A stretch of DNA of 58,044 nt from Bacillota bacterium (GTDB lineage: Bacteria > Bacillota_I > Bacilli_A > Erysipelotrichales > Erysipelotrichaceae): contig JAUNDJ010000004.1 in assembly GCA_030526175.1 (NCBI GenBank), positions 1 to 58,044 of the forward strand. Reading direction: 5' to 3'. This document shows, piece by piece, positions 15,628 through 23,027 of this stretch. A program made the position numbers and the translations under genes. The stretch's first letter is position 1. Each line of letters opens with the position of its first letter. The notes under the pieces are model-generated. The model ran no database searches and was not told the origin of the DNA. It saw only the letters and a program-made list of their open reading frames with translations.

Positions 15628-16384
15628 TAGGTAGTAAATCTTCTAATGTATCCACAATATGGGTAGGAAAAACACCTATTTTTTCAATGTCTTCTTTTTT
15701 ATGGATACCTGTTTGCACAAAAATTGTTTCCACTCCATTTTCATATCCAAGACGAATATCGGTTTCTAAATTGTCACCAACTAAAATGATATCTTCTTTT
15801 GTGAGATTAAAATGTGCCAAACAAAGCTCTAATATCTGCTTACTTGGTTTGGCTATATCTGGACTAATTTGTCCTGTCGCATATTCAAACATTGCGATAA
15901 TAGCTCCATTTCCTATTTCAAAACCTTCGGGTTTGGCTAGAATGCGATCCTTATTCGTTCCTATTAATTTAGCACCTTCCAACAAAAACGATAAAGCTTT
16001 TGAATAGCTCGCATAAGAGGCATTCTTATCCAACCCAATAAAGACATAATCTGGATTCTTTTCCGTTATCTCAAAACCATTTTCTAATAAAGCTTCTTCT
16101 AAACCCGATTGGCCAATAAAATATGCCTTTCTTCCCTCAAAATTCTTTTTCACATATTCACAACTAGCCATCGCTGAATTGTAAAACATATCCGCACTAA
16201 TATTCTGGTAGCCCACATTCTCCATGTGTATGCGATTTTCATCTCGCGTGCGCATCGCATTATTCGTCAAAAAAATAAATGGAATTCCATTTTGGATACA
16301 ATGGTCTAGAAACGTTTTTGCGCTCTCAATAATCAAGTTTCCACGATACATCGTTCCGTCCAAATCGAAACAATACGTTTTCAT
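15620..16384 (-). CDS. NagD-type HAD phosphatase
   Basis: 254 residues. DLDGTMYRG is HAD motif I, FLTNNAMRT motif II, AKPSKQILE supplies the lysine and LVGDNLETDI motif IV, in the subclass IIA arrangement of NagD/AraL/p-nitrophenylphosphatase. The cap domain carries GLDKNASYASYSKA. It dephosphorylates small sugar or nucleoside phosphates. AGGAG precedes the ATG. It lies downstream of the nusG terminator and may rely on read-through or an unseen promoter. Confidence 0.85.
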   Translation of the reverse strand: MKTYCFDLDGTMYRGNLIIESAKTFLDHCIQNGIPFIFLTNNAMRTRDENRIHMENVGYQNISADMFYNSAMASCEYVKKNFEGRKAYFIGQSGLEEALLENGFEITEKNPDYVFIGLDKNASYASYSKALSFLLEGAKLIGTNKDRILAKPEGFEIGNGAIIAMFEYATGQISPDIAKPSKQILELCLAHFNLTKEDIILVGDNLETDIRLGYENGVETIFVQTGIHKKEDIEKIGVFPTHIVDTLEDLLPKK

Positions 16385-16398
16385 ATATATCTCCTAAA

Positions 16399-16428
16399 AG
16401 AAAAGAAGGTTATTCTTCAACCTTCTTT
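16399..16428 (-). terminator. Terminator at the end of nusG
   Basis: Minus strand AAGAAGGTT, 7-nt loop, AACCTTCTT then TTCTTTTA. The stop codon of nusG is within the loop. Confidence 0.6.
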
Positions 16429-16958
16429 AAATCTACATATGGAATATCTGTTGGTGTTTCACGACCAAATAAGATTAATAATACAGTAGCTTCTTTTGTT
16501 TCTTCGTTCATTGCTTGAACTGTTCCTTCTGAATCTGCAAAAGGACCATTTAAGATTTCAACTGTATCACCAATTTCGAAATCAACAACAATGTTGATAT
16601 CTTGTCTTCCTAATTGACGGAACACATTATTTACTTCTTCTTGAGAAACAGGGAATGGTTTTGCCCCTTTTCCAGAAGAACCGATAAATCCAGTTACTCC
16701 TGAAGTATTACGTACAACATACCATGCATCGTCTGTCATAATCATTTGTACTAATAAATATCCAGAGAATAAATTTGTTGTTTTTTCAACTTTTTTCCCA
16801 TTTTTATATTCAATTTCTGTTTTTTCCGCAACAACAATGTCGAATAAAAGATCTTGTAAACCCATAGATTCCATACGACGATAAATATTGTCTTTAACAC
16901 GTCTTTCTTGACCAGCGTATGTGTTTACTACATACCATTCTTTTTTTTGTTCAGCCAT
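16410..16958 (-). CDS. nusG: Transcription termination/antitermination protein NusG
   Basis: 182 residues. WYVVNTYAGQERRVKDNI opens the NGN domain, FSGYLLVQMIM and WYVVRNTSGVTGFIG follow, and the C-terminal KOW domain has FEIGDTVEILNGPFADSEGTVQ. It binds RNA polymerase and controls pausing and termination. Last gene of the rpmG-secE-nusG block; AGGAGG is four bases before ATG and eight bases separate it from secE. Confidence 0.97.
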   Translation of the reverse strand: MAEQKKEWYVVNTYAGQERRVKDNIYRRMESMGLQDLLFDIVVAEKTEIEYKNGKKVEKTTNLFSGYLLVQMIMTDDAWYVVRNTSGVTGFIGSSGKGAKPFPVSQEEVNNVFRQLGRQDINIVVDFEIGDTVEILNGPFADSEGTVQAMNEETKEATVLLILFGRETPTDIPYVDLKKVEE

Positions 16959-16966
16959 ATTTCCTC

Positions 16967-17215
16967 CTATTTAAGCCCAATAATCGCATTCACCAATCCA
17001 CTTGCTGCTAATTCACAAATGAAGAAATAAAGTCCAAAAAGTAAGGTAAAACCAATAACCAATCCACTTGTTGACATCAAACCTTTAAAACCAGGCCATT
17101 CAACTTGTTTCATTTCACTCATAATACCTGAAATAGAGTAAGTACGATCTTTCTTTTCTTTTTTTGTCTTCTTTGTTTCAACAGTTTCTACAACTGTTTC
17201 ATTTTCTTTTGCCAT
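16967..17215 (-). CDS. secE: Preprotein translocase subunit SecE
   Basis: 82 residues: a charged Lys/Glu N-terminus, the amphipathic helix ISGIMSEMKQVEWPGF with the conserved Glu-x-x-Trp-Pro, and one membrane helix (LVIGFTLLFGLYFFICEL). It is the essential clamp of SecY. Position between rpmG and nusG is the standard one. GAGG lies eight bases before ATG. Confidence 0.95.
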   Translation of the reverse strand: MAKENETVVETVETKKTKKEKKDRTYSISGIMSEMKQVEWPGFKGLMSTSGLVIGFTLLFGLYFFICELAASGLVNAIIGLK

Positions 17216-17229
17216 ATTTTGTCCTCACT

Positions 17230-17379
17230 TTACTTAGTTTCTTTATGTAACGTATGTTTTTTACATTTAGGGCAATATTTCTTAATCTCTAAACGTTGAA
17301 TATTTGCTTTTTTATTCTTTGGAGTCACATAATTTCTTGACAAGCATTCTGTGCAAGTTAATGTTACCTTATCCGCCAT
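17230..17379 (-). CDS. rpmG: 50S ribosomal protein L33, zinc-binding form
   Basis: 49 residues starting [19 protein letters not shown] and ending HTLHKETK. Two CxxC pairs (CTEC and CPKC) show the zinc-binding C+ version. AAGGAG lies nine bases before ATG, and the stop is 15 bases before secE. The order rpmG-secE-nusG is conserved in Firmicutes. Confidence 0.95.
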   Translation of the reverse strand: MADKVTLTCTECLSRNYVTPKNKKANIQRLEIKKYCPKCKKHTLHKETK

Positions 17380-17429
17380 AAAATCACGCTCCTTAACTAG
17401 CATAATTTAACATCGAAAAGAGTTAAATG

Positions 17430-18005
17430 TCAATGCATGGCATACCATTTTTTTAATTTTGCCAAAATAGAACGAACTTTCGTTGCTTCTATTTTAAGCT
17501 CTTTGGCAATCTCACTATTTTTCATTCCCAATCTTTTTAAAGAAAGAACATGGAGTTCTAAATAAGAAAACTCATATCGTGCTAAAGAATCCAAACGCTC
17601 TGTTTCCAATTTCAGCATAATATGCTCATGAAGAACATGCGAATCAGGAATAAGTTCATAACGATATGTATTCGAATCTTCTTTGACTTTTGAATCCAAA
17701 GGAATGGTCTCATATTTTAAAGAATAATCTCGAATAATTTCATACTTGTAAAAATCCAACAAACGATTCTGAAGACATCTTTTATAAAAAGAAGAAAAAT
17801 ACCAATGTCGATCCACACGACATTTTTCTAAACATTCATAAAGCACCTGTTGAGCTATTTCAAGCATTTCATCTTTCATATGATACATATCCGCCATTGT
17901 TCTAGAAATCGTAGAGACAATAAGCGGATAATAATATTGGTAAAGATTAAGAAAAGCATCTTCATCTTTTAGAAAATATAAATATATAAATTCATTCACA
18001 TTCAT
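17430..18005 (-). CDS. SigH-like sigma factor, divergent
   Basis: 191 residues. Residues about 5-95 resemble sigma region 2 (FLNLYQYYYPLI, then WYFSSFYKRCLQNRLLDFYKYE), and 140-191 form region 4 with the helix-turn-helix NSEIAKELKIEATKVRSILAKL. Its place between rlmB and rpmG is exactly that of sigH in Bacillus and Clostridia, which argues for orthology, yet it is short (SigH is about 215 aa) and the -10 recognition helix is hard to align. It could direct competence, stationary-phase or sporulation genes, or have a new specificity. AAAGGAG precedes the ATG. Confidence 0.7.
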   Translation of the reverse strand: MNVNEFIYLYFLKDEDAFLNLYQYYYPLIVSTISRTMADMYHMKDEMLEIAQQVLYECLEKCRVDRHWYFSSFYKRCLQNRLLDFYKYEIIRDYSLKYETIPLDSKVKEDSNTYRYELIPDSHVLHEHIMLKLETERLDSLARYEFSYLELHVLSLKRLGMKNSEIAKELKIEATKVRSILAKLKKWYAMH

Positions 18006-18035
18006 TTTTTACTCCTTTTACAGAGTAAAAAGAGA

Positions 18036-18752
18036 TTACTTTAATGGGTTTCTTTTATTAAAGATTTCGTATAAACAAACAGCAGTCGCAACACTCGCAT
18101 TTAACGAGGAAATCTGACCAACCATTGGAAGTTTGATTGTGTAGTCACATTGTTTTTTTACCAATTGAGACATACCTTTTCCTTCCGAACCAATGACAAG
18201 AACTACAGGCACATCGTAAATACCTTCTCGATAGTCACGAGCTCGATCCATATCCGTTCCAATGATCCAATATCCTTCTTTTTTACATTGTTTTAATGCT
18301 TGAGAAAGGTTGGTAACAATGGATACAGGGACTGTATAGGCTGCTCCTGTACTCGATTTAATCGCAGCTGGAGTCAAACCAGCACTGTTATGTTTTGTCA
18401 GAATAAGACCATCCACTCCAGTACAGTCACAACTTCTTAAAATAGCACCTACGTTATGAGGATCTTGGATTCCATCTAAGGCAACGTATAAACCTGTTCC
18501 TTTAGCCATAGAAAGCAATTCTTCTAAAGAATACGTTGGGATTTCTTTGACCTGACAAGCAATCCCCTGATGGTGTGTATCCTTACACAATTTATCCAAT
18601 TGAGCACGTGAACACTTTTCTACTGGTTTTTCCAAAGCATCAATGACTTCCCAAATCTTCTTATCTTTTAATCCAGTTTGAACAAAAATCTTTTCAATCG
18701 CTTGTTCATCATTTTTTATTTGTGACCAAACATTTTTTCCATAAACTATCAT
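18036..18752 (-). CDS. rlmB: 23S rRNA (guanosine-2'-O-)-methyltransferase RlmB
   Basis: 238 residues from ATG 18752, which overlaps the mrnC stop as ATGA and has GGAG upstream. An N-terminal L30e-like RNA-binding domain (YGKNVWSQIKND to about 75) is followed by the SPOUT domain with its three motifs: ALDGIQDPHNVGAILRS, VLVIGSEGKGMS and KLPMVGQISSLNASVATA. It methylates G2251 of 23S rRNA. Translation is coupled to mrnC. Confidence 0.95.
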   Translation of the reverse strand: MIVYGKNVWSQIKNDEQAIEKIFVQTGLKDKKIWEVIDALEKPVEKCSRAQLDKLCKDTHHQGIACQVKEIPTYSLEELLSMAKGTGLYVALDGIQDPHNVGAILRSCDCTGVDGLILTKHNSAGLTPAAIKSSTGAAYTVPVSIVTNLSQALKQCKKEGYWIIGTDMDRARDYREGIYDVPVVLVIGSEGKGMSQLVKKQCDYTIKLPMVGQISSLNASVATAVCLYEIFNKRNPLK

Positions 18753-19135
18753 AGCGTATCTCCAATTTCTACGATTCTTTGCATACACAATTCTAAACGA
18801 TCTTCATGACCATATAGATACATATATCCTAAAACAGCTTCTAATGCGGTAGCTTGTAAGTATGTTTTTCCATCGGCGTTTTTAGCTTTAGAATGAATGG
18901 TTGCATTTCTTCCACGAGCTAAGATCTCACGTTCCTTATCATTAAAAAATCCTTCATCTACCAATGTTTCTAACATAATCGATTGTCCTTTTGCGCTACA
19001 ATAACGAGAACTCTTTTTTTGTAAAACATCGGCTTTTCGATATCCTTTTTTCAACAAGTGTTCTCTAACCTTCAAAGACATGATCGCATCTCCGATCCAT
19101 GCCAAACTGGTTGCGTTATGTTCGACAATTTCCAT
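18749..19135 (-). CDS. mrnC: Mini-ribonuclease III
   Basis: 128 residues: an RNase III catalytic fold without the double-stranded RNA-binding domain. LAWIGDAIMSLKVREHLL carries the catalytic Asp, and LQATALEAVLGYMYL the distal Glu-Ala-x-x-Gly. It matures 23S rRNA ends. The start shares a base with the cysS stop (TAATG). Confidence 0.95.
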   Translation of the reverse strand: MEIVEHNATSLAWIGDAIMSLKVREHLLKKGYRKADVLQKKSSRYCSAKGQSIMLETLVDEGFFNDKEREILARGRNATIHSKAKNADGKTYLQATALEAVLGYMYLYGHEDRLELCMQRIVEIGDTL

Positions 19136-20469
19136 TATAAAATTCCTTTTTCAATCAAAGTAGCTCGATATGTATCCGCTGTTTGGAAATCTTTTTCTTT
19201 AACAGCTTTTTTCCAATCACGATACATTTCTTTATCCGCTTCGCTCATATTGACAACATCAAATTCAACACCCAATACGTGTAACATGCTTGTTAATGTA
19301 GTCACCAACACATTTAAACGATTCAAATTAATTTCTCTTTGACGAATTGTTTGATTTAATGCTTTTACAGTTTCAAAAACCGCAACAATCGCATTTGGAG
19401 TATTTAAATCTTCGTTTAATGCATCAATAAACTGTTGAATTAAAGCTGCATCTTTTTCTTCTGTAGGAGCAACATTGTTCAATTGAAGTTGTACAGAAGC
19501 TTGTTTGAAAGCCATTTGAATACGGCTTAATTCTTTTTGCGCAGCCGAAATAGTTTCATCCGTTAAATTCAATGTAGAACGATATTGTGTTGAAATCATC
19601 GCCCAACGCATTGTATTTCCACCAAATTGAGCAATTAAATCTTTTGCCCAACGAACATTTCCTAAGGATTTACTCATTTTGATTCCATCAATATTGATCA
19701 TACCATTGTGAATCCACATATTGGCTAAACGCGTATTGTTACAAGCTTGGCATTGTGCAATTTCATTTTCGTGGTGAGGGAATTTTAAATCCAATCCACC
19801 ACCATGAATATCAATCAATGGCTTTTTAAATACATCTTGAATCATAACAACACATTCTGTGTGCCATCCTGGACGTCCTTTTGACCAAGGAGTATCCCAT
19901 TGAATTCCTTTGTCAGTCGCTTTCCACAAAGTGAAATCCAATGGATTTTCTTTTTTACTATTTTCATCAATACGAGCACCTACCATTAAGTCTTCCATAT
20001 TTTGGTGAGAAAGCTCTCCATAATGTGGATCGCTGGCAATACGGAAATACACATCTCCATCCACTTGGTAAGCAGCACCTTTATCAATCAAAGTTTGAAT
20101 AAAATCAATAATTTGTTGCATTGTTTCTGTAACTCGAGGAGCTACACTAGGAAGATCTGCATGCAATCCATAACGCACATCTTCATAAGCTTTAATAAAT
20201 TTTTCTGTAATCTCTTTTTCACTCACATTTTGTTCAATTGCAGTATTGATAATCTTATCATCAACATCTGTATAGTTTGATACAAAAGTTACTTCGTATC
20301 CTTGTAGTTCTAATGCTTTTTTCAAAGTATCAAAAACAACAATTGGCCGGGCATTCCCAATGTGAGGATAGTTATACACGGTTGGCCCACAAACATACAT
20401 TGAAACTTTTCCAGGTTCAATGGTTTGTAGTTCTTCTACTTTTTGAGAATAACTATTATATAATTTCAT
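19135..20469 (-). CDS. cysS: Cysteinyl-tRNA synthetase
   Basis: 444 residues, class I. The zinc-site CGPTVYNYPHIGNARP includes the HIGH-type motif (HIGN), GWHTECVVM and HHENEIAQC give the other zinc ligands, and KMSKSLGN is the KMSKS loop. It is about 20 residues shorter than Bacillus CysS. AGGAGG precedes ATG, and the site overlaps the stop of the small ORF upstream, so the two are probably one transcript with mrnC and rlmB. Confidence 0.96.
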   Translation of the reverse strand: MKLYNSYSQKVEELQTIEPGKVSMYVCGPTVYNYPHIGNARPIVVFDTLKKALELQGYEVTFVSNYTDVDDKIINTAIEQNVSEKEITEKFIKAYEDVRYGLHADLPSVAPRVTETMQQIIDFIQTLIDKGAAYQVDGDVYFRIASDPHYGELSHQNMEDLMVGARIDENSKKENPLDFTLWKATDKGIQWDTPWSKGRPGWHTECVVMIQDVFKKPLIDIHGGGLDLKFPHHENEIAQCQACNNTRLANMWIHNGMINIDGIKMSKSLGNVRWAKDLIAQFGGNTMRWAMISTQYRSTLNLTDETISAAQKELSRIQMAFKQASVQLQLNNVAPTEEKDAALIQQFIDALNEDLNTPNAIVAVFETVKALNQTIRQREINLNRLNVLVTTLTSMLHVLGVEFDVVNMSEADKEMYRDWKKAVKEKDFQTADTYRATLIEKGIL

Positions 20470-20481
20470 AGGTTTTCCTCC

Positions 20482-20652
20482 TTATTCTTCAATATCGGCA
20501 TTTAGACTTTGTGTTAAATCTAAAAATTGTGCAAGCAAGTCTTCGTCGACTCCTTCTTTTTTCATTTTTTCAAAATACACCTTATCAAGATCGTCAATAT
20601 CTTCTGGTAAAGTATCTGTATCTTCATCCACTAATCGAGTACGAATTGCCAT
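20482..20652 (-). CDS. 56-residue acidic protein upstream of cysS
   Basis: It begins MAIRTRLVDEDTDTLPED and ends LTQSLNADIEE. GGAGG lies eight bases before ATG, and the TAA stop touches the cysS ribosome site, so the pair is translationally linked. About a third of the residues are Asp or Glu. No family recognised and no membrane or zinc motif; it could be a small regulator or binding protein of the cysS operon. Confidence 0.6.
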   Translation of the reverse strand: MAIRTRLVDEDTDTLPEDIDDLDKVYFEKMKKEGVDEDLLAQFLDLTQSLNADIEE

Positions 20653-20734
20653 ATATTTTTCCTCCGCTTTTTTTATTCAGCTATACTTAAGAATATACTA
20701 AAACTATATTTTTTTCAATGAAGCTGTATATAGA

Positions 20735-21229
20735 TTAGATTTCTATAATACCAGCTTTCCATTGTTGGTTTAAAAAAAACAAATCCAGAGTCGCAAGCTT
20801 ATGTTGCGAATCGTATTTTACAATATATGCATCCATCCCCACTAAAGGTCCTTCTACAATTTGGAATTTGCCAGCCACTTTTCTTCCCTTGGACATAGTC
20901 AGAATTCCTTTATCGTTTAATAAGTGATTCAGAATCAAGATTTCTTCTTTCGTTAACGCGTTCATTTGATCGTATTTTAATTCCTTGATCAAACCTTTTT
21001 TTACCGGTTTTTTTCGTAACCATTCATCAAATGCATCCTGATCCAAATTGCTTAGACAAAATATATAACCAGGGAATAAAGCTTTTTTATCAATCTTCTG
21101 GTTCACTCGTTTATAAAACTCAAACTTTGCACTAAAAGGATATACGAAAGAATCTTTTAAAAGGGAACATAAAGTTTCTTCTTTACCAGTTTGTACAAAA
21201 AGAACATACCAATTTTGAAAATCTAACAT
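20735..21229 (-). CDS. NusG paralogue, LoaP-like antitermination factor
   Basis: 164 residues from ATG 21229, with AAGGTG seven bases upstream. NWYVLFVQTGKEETLCSLL is the NGN-domain opening used by LoaP/NusG-specialised paralogues, FPGYIFCLS the central strand, and GRKVAGKFQIVEGPLVGMDAYIVKYD the KOW domain. LoaP proteins bind a hairpin in a leader RNA and suppress termination across long biosynthetic operons. It lies just after an LCP cell-wall gene, so a capsule or teichoic-acid operon elsewhere is a plausible target. Confidence 0.8.
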   Translation of the reverse strand: MLDFQNWYVLFVQTGKEETLCSLLKDSFVYPFSAKFEFYKRVNQKIDKKALFPGYIFCLSNLDQDAFDEWLRKKPVKKGLIKELKYDQMNALTKEEILILNHLLNDKGILTMSKGRKVAGKFQIVEGPLVGMDAYIVKYDSQHKLATLDLFFLNQQWKAGIIEI

Positions 21230-21263
21230 ACAATCACACCTTAAACTCCAAAACATTATAACA

Positions 21264-21294
21264 TAAAAAGAGCTATCATAGTCGATAGCTCCTA
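21264..21294 (-). terminator. Terminator between the LCP gene and the LoaP-like gene
   Basis: Minus strand AGCTATC, 6-nt loop, GATAGCT, then CTTTTTATG. A read-through to the LoaP-like gene would need partial termination or antitermination. Confidence 0.75.
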
Positions 21295-21295
21295 T

Positions 21296-22981
21296 TTACT
21301 CTTCATAGTAAATTTCTTCTTCGTAATATATTTCTTCTTGTTCCGGATAGTATTCGCCTGTCTTTTCCAATTCGCCTTCTTGAATAATAGCTGCTTGTTC
21401 TTCACTGCTATAAGAACCAGCGGTTCCTTGTTGATAAGGGTCCACGATATCTTCCGAACTTTTTCCATTTAATACCGCTTGAATCTTTTGTTTCGCAAAA
21501 GAAATAGAATCCAAATCGACTAAATCTACGTATGCCTCGGTTTGTAGAACATAGCAGAATTCCATACCAGGTTCATATCGCAAAGAATAACCTTCAAACT
21601 TCCAAGAAGGAAATTTCGAAAATTGATGGCGGATAATGGATTTAATCTCTCTTGCACTCATATTCGTTTCAAAAGCGGAATCCAATGCATCCACAATATT
21701 ATTAAAATTCTTGATAGTAGAAATAGAACATACTTTACTAATTAGAGCACGAATCGCTTCTTGTTGATTACGTACACGTTGGGCCGTTCCATCCAAATAT
21801 GCATAACGCTCACGCACAAAACCTAGAGCACGAGGTCCATCTAAATGATTCCATCCAGCACTAACCCCTTGGGTTCCATTAGTGTAGAAAGACTGTACTT
21901 CACACCCTTCTTCGACAAAAACATCGATTCCACCAACCGCATCCACAATATTCTCAAAACTAGAAAAATTAACACGTACGTTATAGTTAATCGTAATATC
22001 CAATAAATTTTCAATTGTTTTTTCTGTAGTAGCAACACCATCTAAACCAGTATGCGTTAGTTTATCCATTACCCCATTTACACATGCCATTCCTGCATCA
22101 GCACCACAAGCTACATTTATATACGAATCTCGAGAAACATTTGTGATTAATACAGTCGAGGTATTTGGATTTACTGTTAGAAGCATATTTACATCGCTGC
22201 GGCTCGTTTCTTCCAAAGTACCATAAGAATCGTTACCGCTTACTAAAATGGTAAATGGCTGGCTTGTTACATTTACACGATCTGGTTGAACCATTTCACG
22301 ATTCGATTCTGTATAATACTTCACTTGATCCAACACATAAGCGTTCGTATTGATTTTATTAAATTCATCGCCTTTTTCTTGGGCATACCCACGATATACT
22401 TCGTTTAATACGATTGCACTTACTTCACCATTTAATAACGCTTGAATCAACGTTTCCATATTTCCATAATCAATGACTTCCACATTGACTTTTCCCTGGA
22501 TATTCTCTAATTCCTTTTGATTTCCTTCTTCATCCAATATAGTGGAGATACCAATTCTTTGTCCTTCTAGTTGCGATAACGAAGAGATCCCGGACGATTG
22601 TAAAGAAATCAAATTGATTTTATTCGCTGTTTTATTCGTCAATTGCGTAACCACATCCAAAGTTTTATTCGCCTTATAAACCATATAGTTTCCAAAACCA
22701 TACGCAAAGCCAACACAAATTATCAGAGTCGAAAACAAGATTCGACATACAATCACATTCGAAAAGACGATATGTAGTAAAAGAAAGAATAACGGCAATA
22801 TTAATACAATACCGGCAACTAAGAGCGCTGTTTTTAAAGGCAACAACCCGACCACAAATCCATAAGTCGCTAAGCTTAGACCGATTGCGGACGTTACAAA
22901 AAACAAGAAGGTCGCAAAACGACTTTTCTTTTTCTCTTTTCTTTGCGGTTTCTCAATTTTTTGAATTTTTCTATTCTCCAT
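21296..22981 (-). CDS. LCP (LytR-CpsA-Psr) family glycopolymer ligase with extra N-terminal domain
   Basis: 561 residues. After a basic cytoplasmic end come three membrane helices (about 25-115), then an outside domain of about 115 residues with SQLEGQRIGIST, NMETLIQALLNGEVSAIVLNE, which looks like half of a periplasmic solute-binding fold. The LCP domain follows: SRSDVNMLLTVNP, ITNVSRDSYI, NLLDITINYNVRVNFSSF, VDAVGGIDV and GFVRERYAYLDGTAQRVRNQQ with the conserved arginines. LCP enzymes transfer teichoic acid or capsule from lipid carrier to peptidoglycan. The tail is a Glu/Tyr repeat. I start at ATG 22981. Confidence 0.88.
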   Translation of the reverse strand: MENRKIQKIEKPQRKEKKKSRFATFLFFVTSAIGLSLATYGFVVGLLPLKTALLVAGIVLILPLFFLLLHIVFSNVIVCRILFSTLIICVGFAYGFGNYMVYKANKTLDVVTQLTNKTANKINLISLQSSGISSLSQLEGQRIGISTILDEEGNQKELENIQGKVNVEVIDYGNMETLIQALLNGEVSAIVLNEVYRGYAQEKGDEFNKINTNAYVLDQVKYYTESNREMVQPDRVNVTSQPFTILVSGNDSYGTLEETSRSDVNMLLTVNPNTSTVLITNVSRDSYINVACGADAGMACVNGVMDKLTHTGLDGVATTEKTIENLLDITINYNVRVNFSSFENIVDAVGGIDVFVEEGCEVQSFYTNGTQGVSAGWNHLDGPRALGFVRERYAYLDGTAQRVRNQQEAIRALISKVCSISTIKNFNNIVDALDSAFETNMSAREIKSIIRHQFSKFPSWKFEGYSLRYEPGMEFCYVLQTEAYVDLVDLDSISFAKQKIQAVLNGKSSEDIVDPYQQGTAGSYSSEEQAAIIQEGELEKTGEYYPEQEEIYYEEEIYYEE

Positions 22982-23027
22982 ATACAATACCTACCATAAC
23001 TTGATATTATCATATCCAATAAGAATG

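Noticed and set aside
15283..15630. 115-codon plus-strand frame
   Set aside because: Runs in another frame through the hydrolase gene and its terminator.
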